NCBI RefSeq assembly: GCF_027912515.1
Contig: NZ_CP115464.1
Coordinates: forward strand, 434,001-498,000
DNA from: Brevundimonas sp. NIBR10
GTDB taxonomy: Bacteria > Pseudomonadota > Alphaproteobacteria > Caulobacterales > Caulobacteraceae
Direction of reading: 5' to 3'
Length of the DNA: 64,000 nucleotides
Shown here one piece after another: positions 17,054-25,334 of this stretch (its first letter is position 1; each line of letters opens with the position of its first letter). The position numbers were made by a program, and so were the translations under genes. The notes below the pieces were generated by a model. It made no database searches. It saw only the letters and a program-made list of their open reading frames with translations, and had not been told where the DNA came from.

Positions 17054-18553
17054 TCAGATTTCCTGATTGTAGGCGCCGATTTCGGGGTGGGCGGCCAGGC
17101 GCGGCTTGATCTCCTCGCGGAACAGGGCGCGCATGTCGTCCTCGGACCGCATGGACTCGACCACCACGACCATCTCCGGCTTGTTCGACGAGGCGCGAAC
17201 CAGGACCCAGGATCCGTCCTCCAGATGCACCCGGGCACCGTTGACCGTGATGACCTCGAGGATCTTGCGCCCCAGGATCGAGCCGCCCTCGGCCGCAAGC
17301 TCCTCGTACTCGGCGACGATCTTGTCGAGCACCCCGTACTTCACCTCGTCGCCGCAGTGGGGCGACATGGTCAGGCTGGTCCAGGCGTCCGGCAGGGCGG
17401 TCTTGAGTTCGGACAAAGCCTTGCCGGGATTGCGATCCATCATCTGGAGCACGGCGGCGGCGGCGACCAGGCCGTCGTCGTAGCCACGGCCGATCGGGTT
17501 CGCGAGGAAGAAGTGCCCGGACTTCTCGAACCCGGCCAGGGCCCCCAGTTCAGCGGTCTTGCGCTTGATGTAGGAGTGGCCCGTCTTCCAGTAGACGGTG
17601 GTGGCACCGTTGGCCTTGAGCACTTCGTCGGTCTTGTACAGGCCGGTCGATTTCACATCGACGACGAAGGTCGCGTCCTTGTAGATCGCCGACAGATCGC
17701 GGGCCAGCAACAGGCCGATCTTGTCGGCGAAGATCTCATTACCCGTATCGTCGACCACGCCGCAGCGGTCGCCGTCGCCGTCGAAGCCCAGGGCCAGGTC
17801 GGCGCCCGTCTCGCGCAGCCGCTCGGCCATGGAGACCAGCATCTCGTGGTCCTCGGGGTTCGGATTGTATTTGGGGAAGGTGTAGTCGAGGTCGCAGTCC
17901 ATCTCGATCACCTCGGCACCCATCATCCGCAGGGCGTCGGGAGCGAAGGCACCGGCCGTGCCGTTGCCGCAGGCGGCGATGACCTTGAGCGGGCGGCTCA
18001 GCTTGATGTCGCCGACCACCTCCTTGAGATAGGTTTCCCGGAAATTCTCGATCCGCTCGACCCGTCCGCCCGGGCGCGAGACGCCCAGGCCGCCCAGCAC
18101 GATTTCCTTCAGCCGGCCCATCTCATCCGGTCCGAAGGTGACGGGCGGATTGGTGCCCATCTTGACGCCGGTCCAGCCGTTCTCGTTGTGCGAGGCGGTG
18201 ACCATGGCGACGCACGGCGCATTCAGGGCGAACTGTCCGAAATAGGCCATCGGCGACAGGGCCAGGCCGATGTCCAGCACCTCCATCCCGCCCTCGATCA
18301 GGCCCAGGATCAGCGCCTGCTTCACCATCAGCGAATAGGAGCGGAAGTCGTGGCCGACGACGATGCGAGGCTGAACGCCGCTTTCGTGGACAAAGGTGGC
18401 CAGGCCCAGACCCAGGGCCTGGATGCCCAGAAGATTGATCTCCTTATCCAGGATCCAGCGGGCGTCATATTCCCGGAACCCCGTCGGCTTGACGAAGGGA
18501 ATGTTCTCGAAGTCGATCGTGTTCGGCGTCAGGTCCTGGCGCGGCTTCATCAT
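17054..18553 (-). CDS. Phosphomannomutase/phosphoglucomutase
   Basis: This alpha-D-phosphohexomutase of about 499 aa interconverts mannose- or glucose-6-phosphate and 1-phosphate for exopolysaccharide and LPS precursors. The active-site phosphoserine is Ser121 in TASHNENGWTG, the metal-binding loop is GFDGDGDRCG (about 255-264) and the sugar-binding loop is FEKSGH. The start ATGATG at 18553/18550 is chosen because the family begins shortly before NTIDFENIPFVKPTGFREYD; the open frame upstream is not conserved-looking. The gene is divergent from gpmA with about 227 nt between them. It resembles AlgC/ManB-type enzymes; dual specificity is inferred from family. Confidence 0.93.
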   Translation of the reverse strand: MMKPRQDLTPNTIDFENIPFVKPTGFREYDARWILDKEINLLGIQALGLGLATFVHESGVQPRIVVGHDFRSYSLMVKQALILGLIEGGMEVLDIGLALSPMAYFGQFALNAPCVAMVTASHNENGWTGVKMGTNPPVTFGPDEMGRLKEIVLGGLGVSRPGGRVERIENFRETYLKEVVGDIKLSRPLKVIAACGNGTAGAFAPDALRMMGAEVIEMDCDLDYTFPKYNPNPEDHEMLVSMAERLRETGADLALGFDGDGDRCGVVDDTGNEIFADKIGLLLARDLSAIYKDATFVVDVKSTGLYKTDEVLKANGATTVYWKTGHSYIKRKTAELGALAGFEKSGHFFLANPIGRGYDDGLVAAAAVLQMMDRNPGKALSELKTALPDAWTSLTMSPHCGDEVKYGVLDKIVAEYEELAAEGGSILGRKILEVITVNGARVHLEDGSWVLVRASSNKPEMVVVVESMRSEDDMRALFREEIKPRLAAHPEIGAYNQEI

Positions 18554-18780
18554 GGGACGGGTCCTGGCGGTGATGGTGTGGGTAAGCGAAGAGCGGAACC
18601 GGATACCGGCCCCATGCCTCGCCAAGGTCGCGACGGTATAGCCAATGCCCCTGCGGGTCACAACCAACCTGCTGAAAGTCCTCGGATTGCGACTTTCGGA
18701 TGACACGGTTCGGCCCCGACCCGCTTGACCCCCGGCGAGGTGCGACCTACGCCGGAGCGCTGAACTTCGCGGAGCCGCCC

Positions 18781-19494
18781 ATGCCTCGTCTGATCCTGTT
18801 GCGCCACGGCCAGAGCCAGTGGAACCTGGAAAACCGCTTCACCGGCTGGGTCGACGTCGATCTTACGCCTGAGGGCGAGGCCCAGGCGCGGCGGGGCGGC
18901 GAACTGATCGCCGGTGCGGATTTCAAGCCGACCGTCATGTTCACCTCGGTCCTGACCCGGGCCAAACGCACCGGGGCCCTGGCCCTCCAATCGGCGGGGC
19001 TGACCGGGGTGCCGGTGATCGAGGACTGGCGGCTGAACGAGCGGCACTACGGCGGGCTCACCGGGCTCGACAAGGCCGAGACGGCCGCCAAGCACGGCGA
19101 GGATCAGGTCAAGGTCTGGCGCCGAAGCTATGACGTCCCGCCGCCGCCGCTGGCCCCGGGCGGGGAATGGGACTTCAACGCCGACCCCCGCTATGCCGGC
19201 CAGACCATTCCCGACACCGAGAGCCTGAAGACCACGCTCGACCGCGTCCTGCCCTATTGGAACGAGGCCATCGCACCGCGCCTGAAGGCCGGCGAGGATG
19301 TGCTCATCACGGCCCACGGCAACTCGCTGCGAGCGATCGTCAAACTGCTGTTCGATGTGCCGGACGACCAGATCGTGGGCGTCGAGATTCCGACCGGGAA
19401 TCCGCTCGAGATCACCCTGGGCGCTGACCTGAAGCCCACGGCGGCCCGCTATCTCGACGAAGGACGGGCTCAAGCCCTGCCGCCGGTCGCATGA
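18781..19494 (+). CDS. gpmA: 2,3-bisphosphoglycerate-dependent phosphoglycerate mutase
   Basis: This glycolytic enzyme interconverts 3- and 2-phosphoglycerate in the cytoplasm. The 237-aa sequence opens MPRLILLRHGQSQWNLENRF, containing the phospho-His9 RHG motif, followed by TGWVDVDLTPEG and NERHYGGLTG, all typical of dPGM. ITAHGNSLRAIVK supplies the second active-site His. The start at 18781 follows a GGAG at proper spacing; the frame open upstream lacks homology. The stop overlaps the ATG of the RibD-like deaminase gene, so the two are translationally coupled. Confidence 0.96.
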   Translation: MPRLILLRHGQSQWNLENRFTGWVDVDLTPEGEAQARRGGELIAGADFKPTVMFTSVLTRAKRTGALALQSAGLTGVPVIEDWRLNERHYGGLTGLDKAETAAKHGEDQVKVWRRSYDVPPPPLAPGGEWDFNADPRYAGQTIPDTESLKTTLDRVLPYWNEAIAPRLKAGEDVLITAHGNSLRAIVKLLFDVPDDQIVGVEIPTGNPLEITLGADLKPTAARYLDEGRAQALPPVA

Positions 19495-20135
19495 CGGCGT
19501 CCTCAGCCGAGGTCGGATCGAACGATACGGCCCATATGGGGCGGGCCATCGAACTGGCCCTGTCGCGGATGGGCGAGACCTGGCCGAATCCTGCCGTCGG
19601 CTGTGTGATCGTCAAGGACGGCGTCGTCCTGTCCGAGGCGGCGACCGCGCCTGGCGGCCGTCCGCACGCTGAGGAACAGGCTGTGCCCGGGGCCGGACCG
19701 GACGTGCGTGGCGCAACAGCCTATGTGACGCTGGAGCCCTGCGGGGCGCGGTCGTCGGGCCGACAGTCCTGCGCCCAGTTCCTGGCCGAGGCCGGGATCG
19801 CGCGGGTGGTGGTGGCCTGTCTGGACCCTTCGCCCTTCGCCTCGGGGCGGGGCACCGAGCGGCTGCGGCAGGCCGGGCTCACCGTCGAGACGGGACTGCT
19901 GGGATCCGAGGCCCGGGTGCTGTGCGAAGGCTTCCTGCATCGGCTCGAAACCGGCCGGCCAATGGTCAAGATCAGCACGGACGGGGCCGGCTTCGACGCC
20001 CGCTTCGCGGCCTCGCCCCGCGCCGATCTGGTCACCGAACTGCAACGCCTCGGCGAGGCCGGATACACGCGCCTGTGGACCGGTCCCGGCGAACTGGCCG
20101 ACGCCCTGTCGGCTCAAGGGTTGCTGACCGTTTAA
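19491..20135 (+). CDS. RibD-like deaminase, reductase domain missing
   Basis: This 214-aa protein corresponds to the cytidine-deaminase-fold half of RibD. The zinc site is His59-Ala-Glu61 (RPHAEEQA) and Cys84/Cys94 (EPCGARSSGRQSC); the spacing between the cysteines is one residue longer than in canonical PCSHHGRTPPC. The C-terminal stretch LETGRPMVKISTDGAGFDAR resembles only the beginning of the reductase domain, so about 150 residues of a full RibD (about 360 aa) are absent. It is coupled to gpmA by an ATGA overlap. It may be a stand-alone deaminase with a changed substrate, or a decaying RibD copy. Confidence 0.85.
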   Translation: MTASSAEVGSNDTAHMGRAIELALSRMGETWPNPAVGCVIVKDGVVLSEAATAPGGRPHAEEQAVPGAGPDVRGATAYVTLEPCGARSSGRQSCAQFLAEAGIARVVVACLDPSPFASGRGTERLRQAGLTVETGLLGSEARVLCEGFLHRLETGRPMVKISTDGAGFDARFAASPRADLVTELQRLGEAGYTRLWTGPGELADALSAQGLLTV

Positions 20136-20195
20136 GCGTGACAAAACGCTGATTGCGCAAGCCTTCCTTAAGTGAGGCGGGTGCAAACTTCGGTC

Positions 20196-21467
20196 ATGAC
20201 TCCGCTTGCCGAGCATCCACCGAGACGCCGCATCAGCCAGTCCGAGCTGAACGCGATCTGCGCACGCCATGATCGGCTCTGGCAGGCGAAGCCGGGCGGG
20301 GCTCGCGCCGTCTTCGCCTGGATGGATATCTCGGGTCTGGTCCTGACCGGCCGGAACCTGGCTGACGCGGACTTCACGGCAGCCTGCCTGAGCGGTTGCG
20401 ACCTGACCGGGGCCAAGCTCGACAACGCCATCTTCTTCGGGGCCGACCTGCAAGGTGCCAGCCTGACCGAGGCCAGTCTGCGACGGGCCGACCTGCGCGG
20501 CGCCTGTTTGCGCGGTGCCGACTTGTCGGGGGCTGATTTGTTTGAGGCCGATCTGCGCGAAGGAACCCTGGCCACCGCCCGACCCGAAGGCGGCTTCGCC
20601 ATCGTCGAGGCGGCGCGATCGCACGATACCCAGGCCCAGGGTGCCTGTCTGGCCGGAGCCAATCTGCAACGCTCGCGTCTGTCGGGGATCGCCGCCCAGG
20701 CCGCCGACTTTTCCGACGCGATCATGAAGGACTGCAAACTGGTGCGGGCCAATCTGAAACAGGCCTGTTTCCGGGGCGCGGACCTGGCCGGTGCCGATAT
20801 GTCGGGTGCCGACCTGTCCGGCGCCGACCTTCGCGATGCCGTCCTGGTAGGGGTCACGGCCTCGATGTGGCGGACCGACGGAGCCAATCTGGACGGTGCT
20901 CTGACCGACGACCGGTCCTCGGGATCGCGGGTCGCCGACCTGCCCGCCGCCGACATGCTGCACGACCATGCGACCTGGTGCGAGACCGGCGGAGCCAAGG
21001 GCCAGCCTTCGGTCTTCGACGACGTCGACCTGCGACCGCTGCGGTCGATCACGGGCCTGAACCTGACCGCCCTGTCGGCCCGCCGCGCCGTCTTCTACGG
21101 CCTCGACATGGAGGGGGTACAGCTTCAGGGGGCTCGCCTGGAAGGTGCCGACCTGCGGCAGACCCATCTGCGCCGGGCCGACCTGCGGGGCGCCCGTCTG
21201 ACCGGCGCGAAGCTGTCCGGTGCGGACATGCGCGAGGCTCAGCTGGGCCCGCTGATGATCGGCCCGGACCGGTTGCTGGCCGCCGATCTGACCGGCGCGA
21301 CGATGAGGGGCACCGACCTGGGCGGGGCCGATCTGCGACGGGCCTGCCTGGCGAAGGCCGACCTGACGCGCGCCATCCTGCACGGCGCGCAGACACGACA
21401 TACCGATTTCGACGGGGCGACCCTGACCGGCGTCAAGGGTCTGGATATCGAGGAGAAGGCCGCATGA
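20196..21467 (+). CDS. Pentapeptide-repeat protein A
   Basis: The 423-aa protein is built almost entirely of A(D/N)LxG-type pentapeptides, for example GADLSGADLFEADLR and GADMSGADLSGADLRDAV, which fold as a right-handed quadrilateral beta helix. It has two repeat blocks (about 40-235 and 285-420) separated by a non-repeat linker with CETGGAKGQPSVFDDVDLRPL. No signal peptide or TM segment is seen. The start at ATG 20196 is chosen over GTG 20172, and both lack a strong ribosome-binding site. The stop overlaps the ATG of the paralogue at 21464. Function unknown; some members mimic DNA and bind gyrase, others are structural. Confidence 0.85.
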   Translation: MTPLAEHPPRRRISQSELNAICARHDRLWQAKPGGARAVFAWMDISGLVLTGRNLADADFTAACLSGCDLTGAKLDNAIFFGADLQGASLTEASLRRADLRGACLRGADLSGADLFEADLREGTLATARPEGGFAIVEAARSHDTQAQGACLAGANLQRSRLSGIAAQAADFSDAIMKDCKLVRANLKQACFRGADLAGADMSGADLSGADLRDAVLVGVTASMWRTDGANLDGALTDDRSSGSRVADLPAADMLHDHATWCETGGAKGQPSVFDDVDLRPLRSITGLNLTALSARRAVFYGLDMEGVQLQGARLEGADLRQTHLRRADLRGARLTGAKLSGADMREAQLGPLMIGPDRLLAADLTGATMRGTDLGGADLRRACLAKADLTRAILHGAQTRHTDFDGATLTGVKGLDIEEKAA

Positions 21468-22717
21468 GCGTGGTGCGACGCAAGCTGGGTCAGGGCGACC
21501 TGGATCTGTTCGTGACGGCCCATGTCCGCTTCGTCGAAGGCAAGTCGGGCGGCCGCCGCCTGTCGCTGAAATTCGTCGATCTGACCGGGCTGGACCTGAC
21601 CGGTCGCCTACTCGATGACGCAGACTTCACAGGGTCCTCGCTGGAGGGGGTCAGGATGTCGGGTGCCCGGCTGGAACGGGCGATCCTGTTCGGCTGCGAC
21701 CTGCGCGGCGCGGACCTGTCGGGGGCCTGTCTGCGCCGGGCCGATATCCGGGGCACCTGCCTCCAAGGGGCCAACCTCAGCCAGGCCGACCTGACCCAGG
21801 CGGACTTCCGCGAAGGCGTCATCGCCATCCCCCACGCCACCAAGGGGCTGGCGGAGATGAAACACGAACAGCGGCCGGGCCTGGCCGACGGGGCCCGGTT
21901 CGCCGGTGCCACCCTGGACGGCTCGCGCTTCGAAGGCGTCAGCGCCTTCAAGGCCGACTTCACCGACTGTTCGATGAAGGGGGCCCGTCTGACAGGAGCC
22001 AACCTCAAGGATGCCGATCTGTCGGGTGCCATGCTCGAAGGTGCCGAGGTCGGAGGTGCCAACCTGGCCGGGGCCCGACTGATCGGGGCCGACCTGTCGG
22101 GCGTGGTCATGGAAAGCGCTCGCCTGGACCGGACCGACATGACTGGCAGCCTGAGGGCACCGAGCGCGGCCGCAATCGACCGGGCCGAGACCCTGATGGA
22201 GATGGCGCTGGATGCCAACGCCTGGGCCGAGAGCGGCGGAGAACTGGGGGCGCCGGCCTGTTTCGACGGCGAGGATCTGCGTCCCCTCGGAGACCGCCTG
22301 ACTGGTCTCAAGCTGCCGGCGCTCAGCGCCAAGGGGGCCTGTCTGGTCGGCTTCGACCTGCGCAAGATGTTCCTTCAGGGGGCCAATCTGGAGAACGCCG
22401 ACCTGCGCGGGTCCGATCTGCGGGGCGCGGACCTGCGCGGCGCGCGGATGTCCGGCGCCATCCTGAACAAGGCCAATCTGGGCGGCGCCCAGCTGGGGCC
22501 CCTGCCTCTGGGCCCAACCCGGTCGATGCCGTCGGTCCTCAAGGGCGCGCGCCTGCGCTATTCCAGCCTGCATGGAACCGACCTGACGCGCGCCAATCTG
22601 GACGGAGCCGACCTCGCGGGAGCCGATTTCACCGGGGCGACGGTGATGGAGGCCACCTTCGTCGAGGCCCACCTCGACCACGCCCTGGGCCTGCCTGCCC
22701 AGCGGATCGCGGCATAG
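21464..22717 (+). CDS. Pentapeptide-repeat protein B (paralogue of A)
   Basis: This 417-aa protein has the same architecture as its upstream neighbour: a short N-terminal lead (MSVVRRKLGQGDLDLFVTAH), a first repeat block, a linker containing ACFDGEDLRPLGDRLTGLKL that aligns with FDDVDLRPL of protein A, and a second block ending near residue 405. The shared linker motif shows duplication of the whole gene, not independent origin. It is translationally coupled to A by an ATGA overlap, so the two are probably made in equal amounts and may form a hetero-oligomer. A bidirectional terminator candidate follows at 22724. Function unknown. Confidence 0.88.
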   Translation: MSVVRRKLGQGDLDLFVTAHVRFVEGKSGGRRLSLKFVDLTGLDLTGRLLDDADFTGSSLEGVRMSGARLERAILFGCDLRGADLSGACLRRADIRGTCLQGANLSQADLTQADFREGVIAIPHATKGLAEMKHEQRPGLADGARFAGATLDGSRFEGVSAFKADFTDCSMKGARLTGANLKDADLSGAMLEGAEVGGANLAGARLIGADLSGVVMESARLDRTDMTGSLRAPSAAAIDRAETLMEMALDANAWAESGGELGAPACFDGEDLRPLGDRLTGLKLPALSAKGACLVGFDLRKMFLQGANLENADLRGSDLRGADLRGARMSGAILNKANLGGAQLGPLPLGPTRSMPSVLKGARLRYSSLHGTDLTRANLDGADLAGADFTGATVMEATFVEAHLDHALGLPAQRIAA

Positions 22718-22723
22718 AAAAGG

Positions 22724-22757
22724 GGCGACGCACCGCGCCGCCTCTCGCCTTCTTTTC
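22724..22757. terminator. Candidate bidirectional terminator
   Basis: Between the convergent pentapeptide and hsp20 genes, GGCGA (22724-22728) can pair with TCGCC (22745-22749). A T-rich tail (TTCTTTTCT) follows on the plus strand and CCCCTTTTCT on the minus strand. The stem is short with a large loop, so confidence is moderate. Confidence 0.45.
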
Positions 22758-22799
22758 TGGCCTGTCGCGCGTTCGGGCGACTTGAGGCCGGTCACTGCC

Positions 22800-23270
22800 T
22801 TATGCGGCGGCGGCTTCGCCTTCGATCAGACGGGCTGCGCCCGTGCCGATCTCGATGCGGCGGGGCTTGAGGGCCTCGGGCAGTTCGCGCTTCAGGCTGA
22901 TGGACAGCAGGCCATTGTCAAGGTTCGCGTCGGTGACGACGACATAGTCGGCCAGCTGGAACCGGCGCTCGAAGTCACGCTTGGCCAGACCGCGGTGCAG
23001 ATAGGTCTTCTGCGCGGCGGTGGCGTCGTCGTTGGCGGCCTTCTTTCCGACCACGGTCAGCAGGTTTTCCTTGACCTCGAGCGACAGCTCGTCGGGCTTG
23101 AAGCCGGCGACGGCGATCTCGATCCGATAGGCGTTCTCGCCGGTCGTCTCGATATTGTAGGGCGGCCAGCCGTTCTCCTGGCTGGTGCGCGCGGCGCTTT
23201 CCAGCATGCCCGCCAGACGGTCGAAGCCGACGGCCGAGCGATAGAGGGGGGTGAAGTCGATGGTACGCAT
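22800..23270 (-). CDS. Small heat-shock protein, Hsp20/IbpA family
   Basis: This 156-aa ATP-independent holdase chaperone opens MRTIDFTPLYRSAVGFDRL, as in alphaproteobacterial IbpA-type proteins. The alpha-crystallin domain covers about 38-135, containing YRIEIAVAGFKPDELSLEV and FERRFQLADYV, with the NGLLSISLKRELPE segment near its end (the usual GVL-type motif reads GLL). AGGAGA lies 6 nt before the ATG. The single-gene unit is probably heat-induced. I looked for a sigma-32 promoter in the about 90 nt upstream and found only a partial -10-like CCATCT, which I do not call. Confidence 0.94.
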   Translation of the reverse strand: MRTIDFTPLYRSAVGFDRLAGMLESAARTSQENGWPPYNIETTGENAYRIEIAVAGFKPDELSLEVKENLLTVVGKKAANDDATAAQKTYLHRGLAKRDFERRFQLADYVVVTDANLDNGLLSISLKRELPEALKPRRIEIGTGAARLIEGEAAAA

Positions 23271-23510
23271 GTCGATCTCCTGATCATCAGCAAGATGGAG
23301 CCGCCCCGCGTTTTGTGCCCGGGCCGGCGGTGGTGATCAAAGTTCCGGTCCCTGATGGGCCCCGGCGCTCTGGAAGGCCCGCGAGCGGCACCTTCGATTG
23401 ACGATGTGGGAAGCGGTTTTCGGCGCGCAAGAGGTCAGGTCAGGACGTTTCGCCGCCTTTCCTTCGCCGACATGACCGGGCTATCTGGGCGCTACCCATT
23501 GGAGTTCCCC

Positions 23511-24332
23511 ATGCGCCTGATCGCCCCCGTCCTGATTTCATGCGCCCTGCTCGCGGCGGTTCCGGCTGCTGCGCAGCAAGCCACCCGGCTCGACCTGCCG
23601 ACGCTGGGCGAGACCCCGGCCCAGCGTGTCGCCCGTCGCGCGGCCATGACCCCGCCGGTGCTTCAGGAGGACGAGGCGTTGCAGGCGGCGATCGGTTCCG
23701 ACACCCGGCCTGACGCCGACGTCGCCCGCGACGGCCAGCGCCGGCCGTTGGAGACCCTGACCTTCTGGGGTCTGAACCCCGGCACGACCATCGTCGAGAT
23801 CGAGCCCGGCGCGGCCGGCTGGTGGCGCAACATCCTGCAACCCTATGCCGCCGCGACCGGCGGAACCTATGTCGGGGTGGCCAAGCCACTGGAGGGGATG
23901 GGGGTCGCCGACGGCACGGCCGACATCGTCATCGTGGCCCGCGCCCTGCACAACTGGGCCCGTGACGGCCGCACCGAGCCCTATCTGGCGGCCTTCTTCA
24001 AGGCGCTGAAGCCCGGCGGCATCCTGGCCATCGAGGAGCAACGCAGCGTCGACGGCATCAATATCGCGACCGTCGCCTCCACCGGCTATGTGCCCGAAAG
24101 CTATGTGATCCACGCCGCCCAGGACGCCGGCTTCGTGCTGGAGGCCCGCAGCGAGCTGAACGCCAATGCGAAGGACGACCGCGACCACCCGTTCGGCGTC
24201 TGGACCCTGCCGCCCGCCCGTCGCTCGGCCAACCGCGACGGCACGGGAGCCCTGACCCCGGAACAGCGCGCCGAGTACGATGCGATCGGCGAGGCGGACC
24301 GGATGACGCTGCGCTTCCGCAAACCGGGCTGA
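23511..24332 (+). CDS. Exported methyltransferase-like protein 1 (COG4798 type)
   Basis: The 273-aa protein has a signal peptide (MRLIAPVLISCALLAAVPAAA) and a Rossmann-type methyltransferase domain. Family features are GQRRPLETLTFWGLNPGTTI, VEIEPGAAGWW in place of the usual SAM loop, KALKPGGILAIEEQRS and C-terminal DPYDAIGE-like EYDAIGEADRMTLRFRKPG. The SAM-binding motif I is degenerate (EPGAAGWW, versus DFWPGSGWY in the next gene). It is paralogous to the gene at 24420. Export is odd for a SAM-dependent enzyme, because SAM is cytoplasmic, so a non-methyltransferase role is possible. The start at 23511 follows GGAG and opens the signal peptide. Confidence 0.8.
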   Translation: MRLIAPVLISCALLAAVPAAAQQATRLDLPTLGETPAQRVARRAAMTPPVLQEDEALQAAIGSDTRPDADVARDGQRRPLETLTFWGLNPGTTIVEIEPGAAGWWRNILQPYAAATGGTYVGVAKPLEGMGVADGTADIVIVARALHNWARDGRTEPYLAAFFKALKPGGILAIEEQRSVDGINIATVASTGYVPESYVIHAAQDAGFVLEARSELNANAKDDRDHPFGVWTLPPARRSANRDGTGALTPEQRAEYDAIGEADRMTLRFRKPG

Positions 24333-24419
24333 TCGGCCCCTTTTGACCGCACGATAGAACCCCGTTAAGCCCTCACCCTTGGGCGACCGTGGGTCAGCAC
24401 GGTTGGGTGGGAGACCTTG

Positions 24420-25334
24420 ATGCGACAGCGCGCGCCAACCTCGCGGACGACGCCCTCGCGGCGATCCATGCTGATGATGGCGGCGGCGACGCTGGTCCTT
24501 CCCAGCGCCTGTGACCGCAAGCCCGAACCCGCCGAGACCAAGGCCCCGGACACGCCCGCCGGTCCGCCCGAAGGCACGCTGGAATGGGCCATCCAGGGGC
24601 CCTGGCGCGCGGCTGACCGGGTCCGCGATCCGGCGCGGCACCCGATGGAGACACTGCGATTCTTCGGCCTGCAGCCCCGGATGACGGTGGTGGATTTCTG
24701 GCCCGGCAGCGGCTGGTACACCGAGATCCTGGCCCCCTATCTGTCGCGGGGCGAGGGCACCTACTATGCGGCGGGCTTCCCGACCGGACCGGGTGCCGAT
24801 CCGGCGCAGGCGGCCCTGATGGCCAACTACGAACAGCGGTTTACGGCCGACCCGAAACTGTATGGAGAGGTCAAATTCTCCGCCTTCGGGCCGACCACGG
24901 GTGCTGTCGCCCCGGCGGGGTCGGCGGACCTGGTCCTGTTCATGCGCAACATCCACGCCTGGATGGCCGCGGGTATTGCCGAGAAGGCTTTCTCCGACGC
25001 CTTCGAGGCCTTGCGACCCGCCGGGGTGCTCGGAATCGAGCAGCACAGGCTGGCCCCCGACGAGGACCAGGACCCGTCTGCGGCCAATGGCTATGTCCAG
25101 GAGGCCTTCGTGCGCCAGCTGGCGGCCGAGGCGGGCTTTATTTTCGTGGCCGCCTCGGAAATCAACGCGAATGCAACGGATACCAAGGATCATCCGTTCG
25201 GCGTCGAAACCCTGCCGCCCCAGCGTCTGACGGCGCCGCAGGGTCAGGCGCCCGACCCGACGTTCGACCGCAGCAAATACGATGCGATCGGTGAAAGCGA
25301 CCGCATGACCTTGAAGTTCAGGAAGCCTGAGTGA
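24420..25334 (+). CDS. Exported methyltransferase-like lipoprotein 2 (COG4798 type)
   Basis: The 304-aa paralogue of the preceding gene begins MRQRAPTSRTTPSRRSMLMM; an SRRS twin-arginine-like motif and a lipobox ending LPSAC suggest a lipidated, possibly Tat-exported protein. The motif I region reads MTVVDFWPGSGWYTEIL, better preserved than in copy 1. The common C-terminal signature KYDAIGESDRMTLKFRKPE is shared nearly word for word with copy 1, proving duplication. The ATG at 24420 follows GGGAGAC. The stop overlaps the GTG of the hydrolase gene by 4 nt. Catalytic function is unproven. Confidence 0.82.
   Translation: MRQRAPTSRTTPSRRSMLMMAAATLVLPSACDRKPEPAETKAPDTPAGPPEGTLEWAIQGPWRAADRVRDPARHPMETLRFFGLQPRMTVVDFWPGSGWYTEILAPYLSRGEGTYYAAGFPTGPGADPAQAALMANYEQRFTADPKLYGEVKFSAFGPTTGAVAPAGSADLVLFMRNIHAWMAAGIAEKAFSDAFEALRPAGVLGIEQHRLAPDEDQDPSAANGYVQEAFVRQLAAEAGFIFVAASEINANATDTKDHPFGVETLPPQRLTAPQGQAPDPTFDRSKYDAIGESDRMTLKFRKPE

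Noticed and set aside
19491..20135. Frameshifted full-length RibD
   Set aside because: No reductase-domain sequence is visible in other frames downstream; the region after 20135 opens the pentapeptide gene, so it is a truncation rather than a simple frameshift.
23271..23345. Sigma-32 promoter upstream of hsp20
   Set aside because: A CCATCT -10-like hexamer is present, but no CTTG-type -35 at proper spacing was found.
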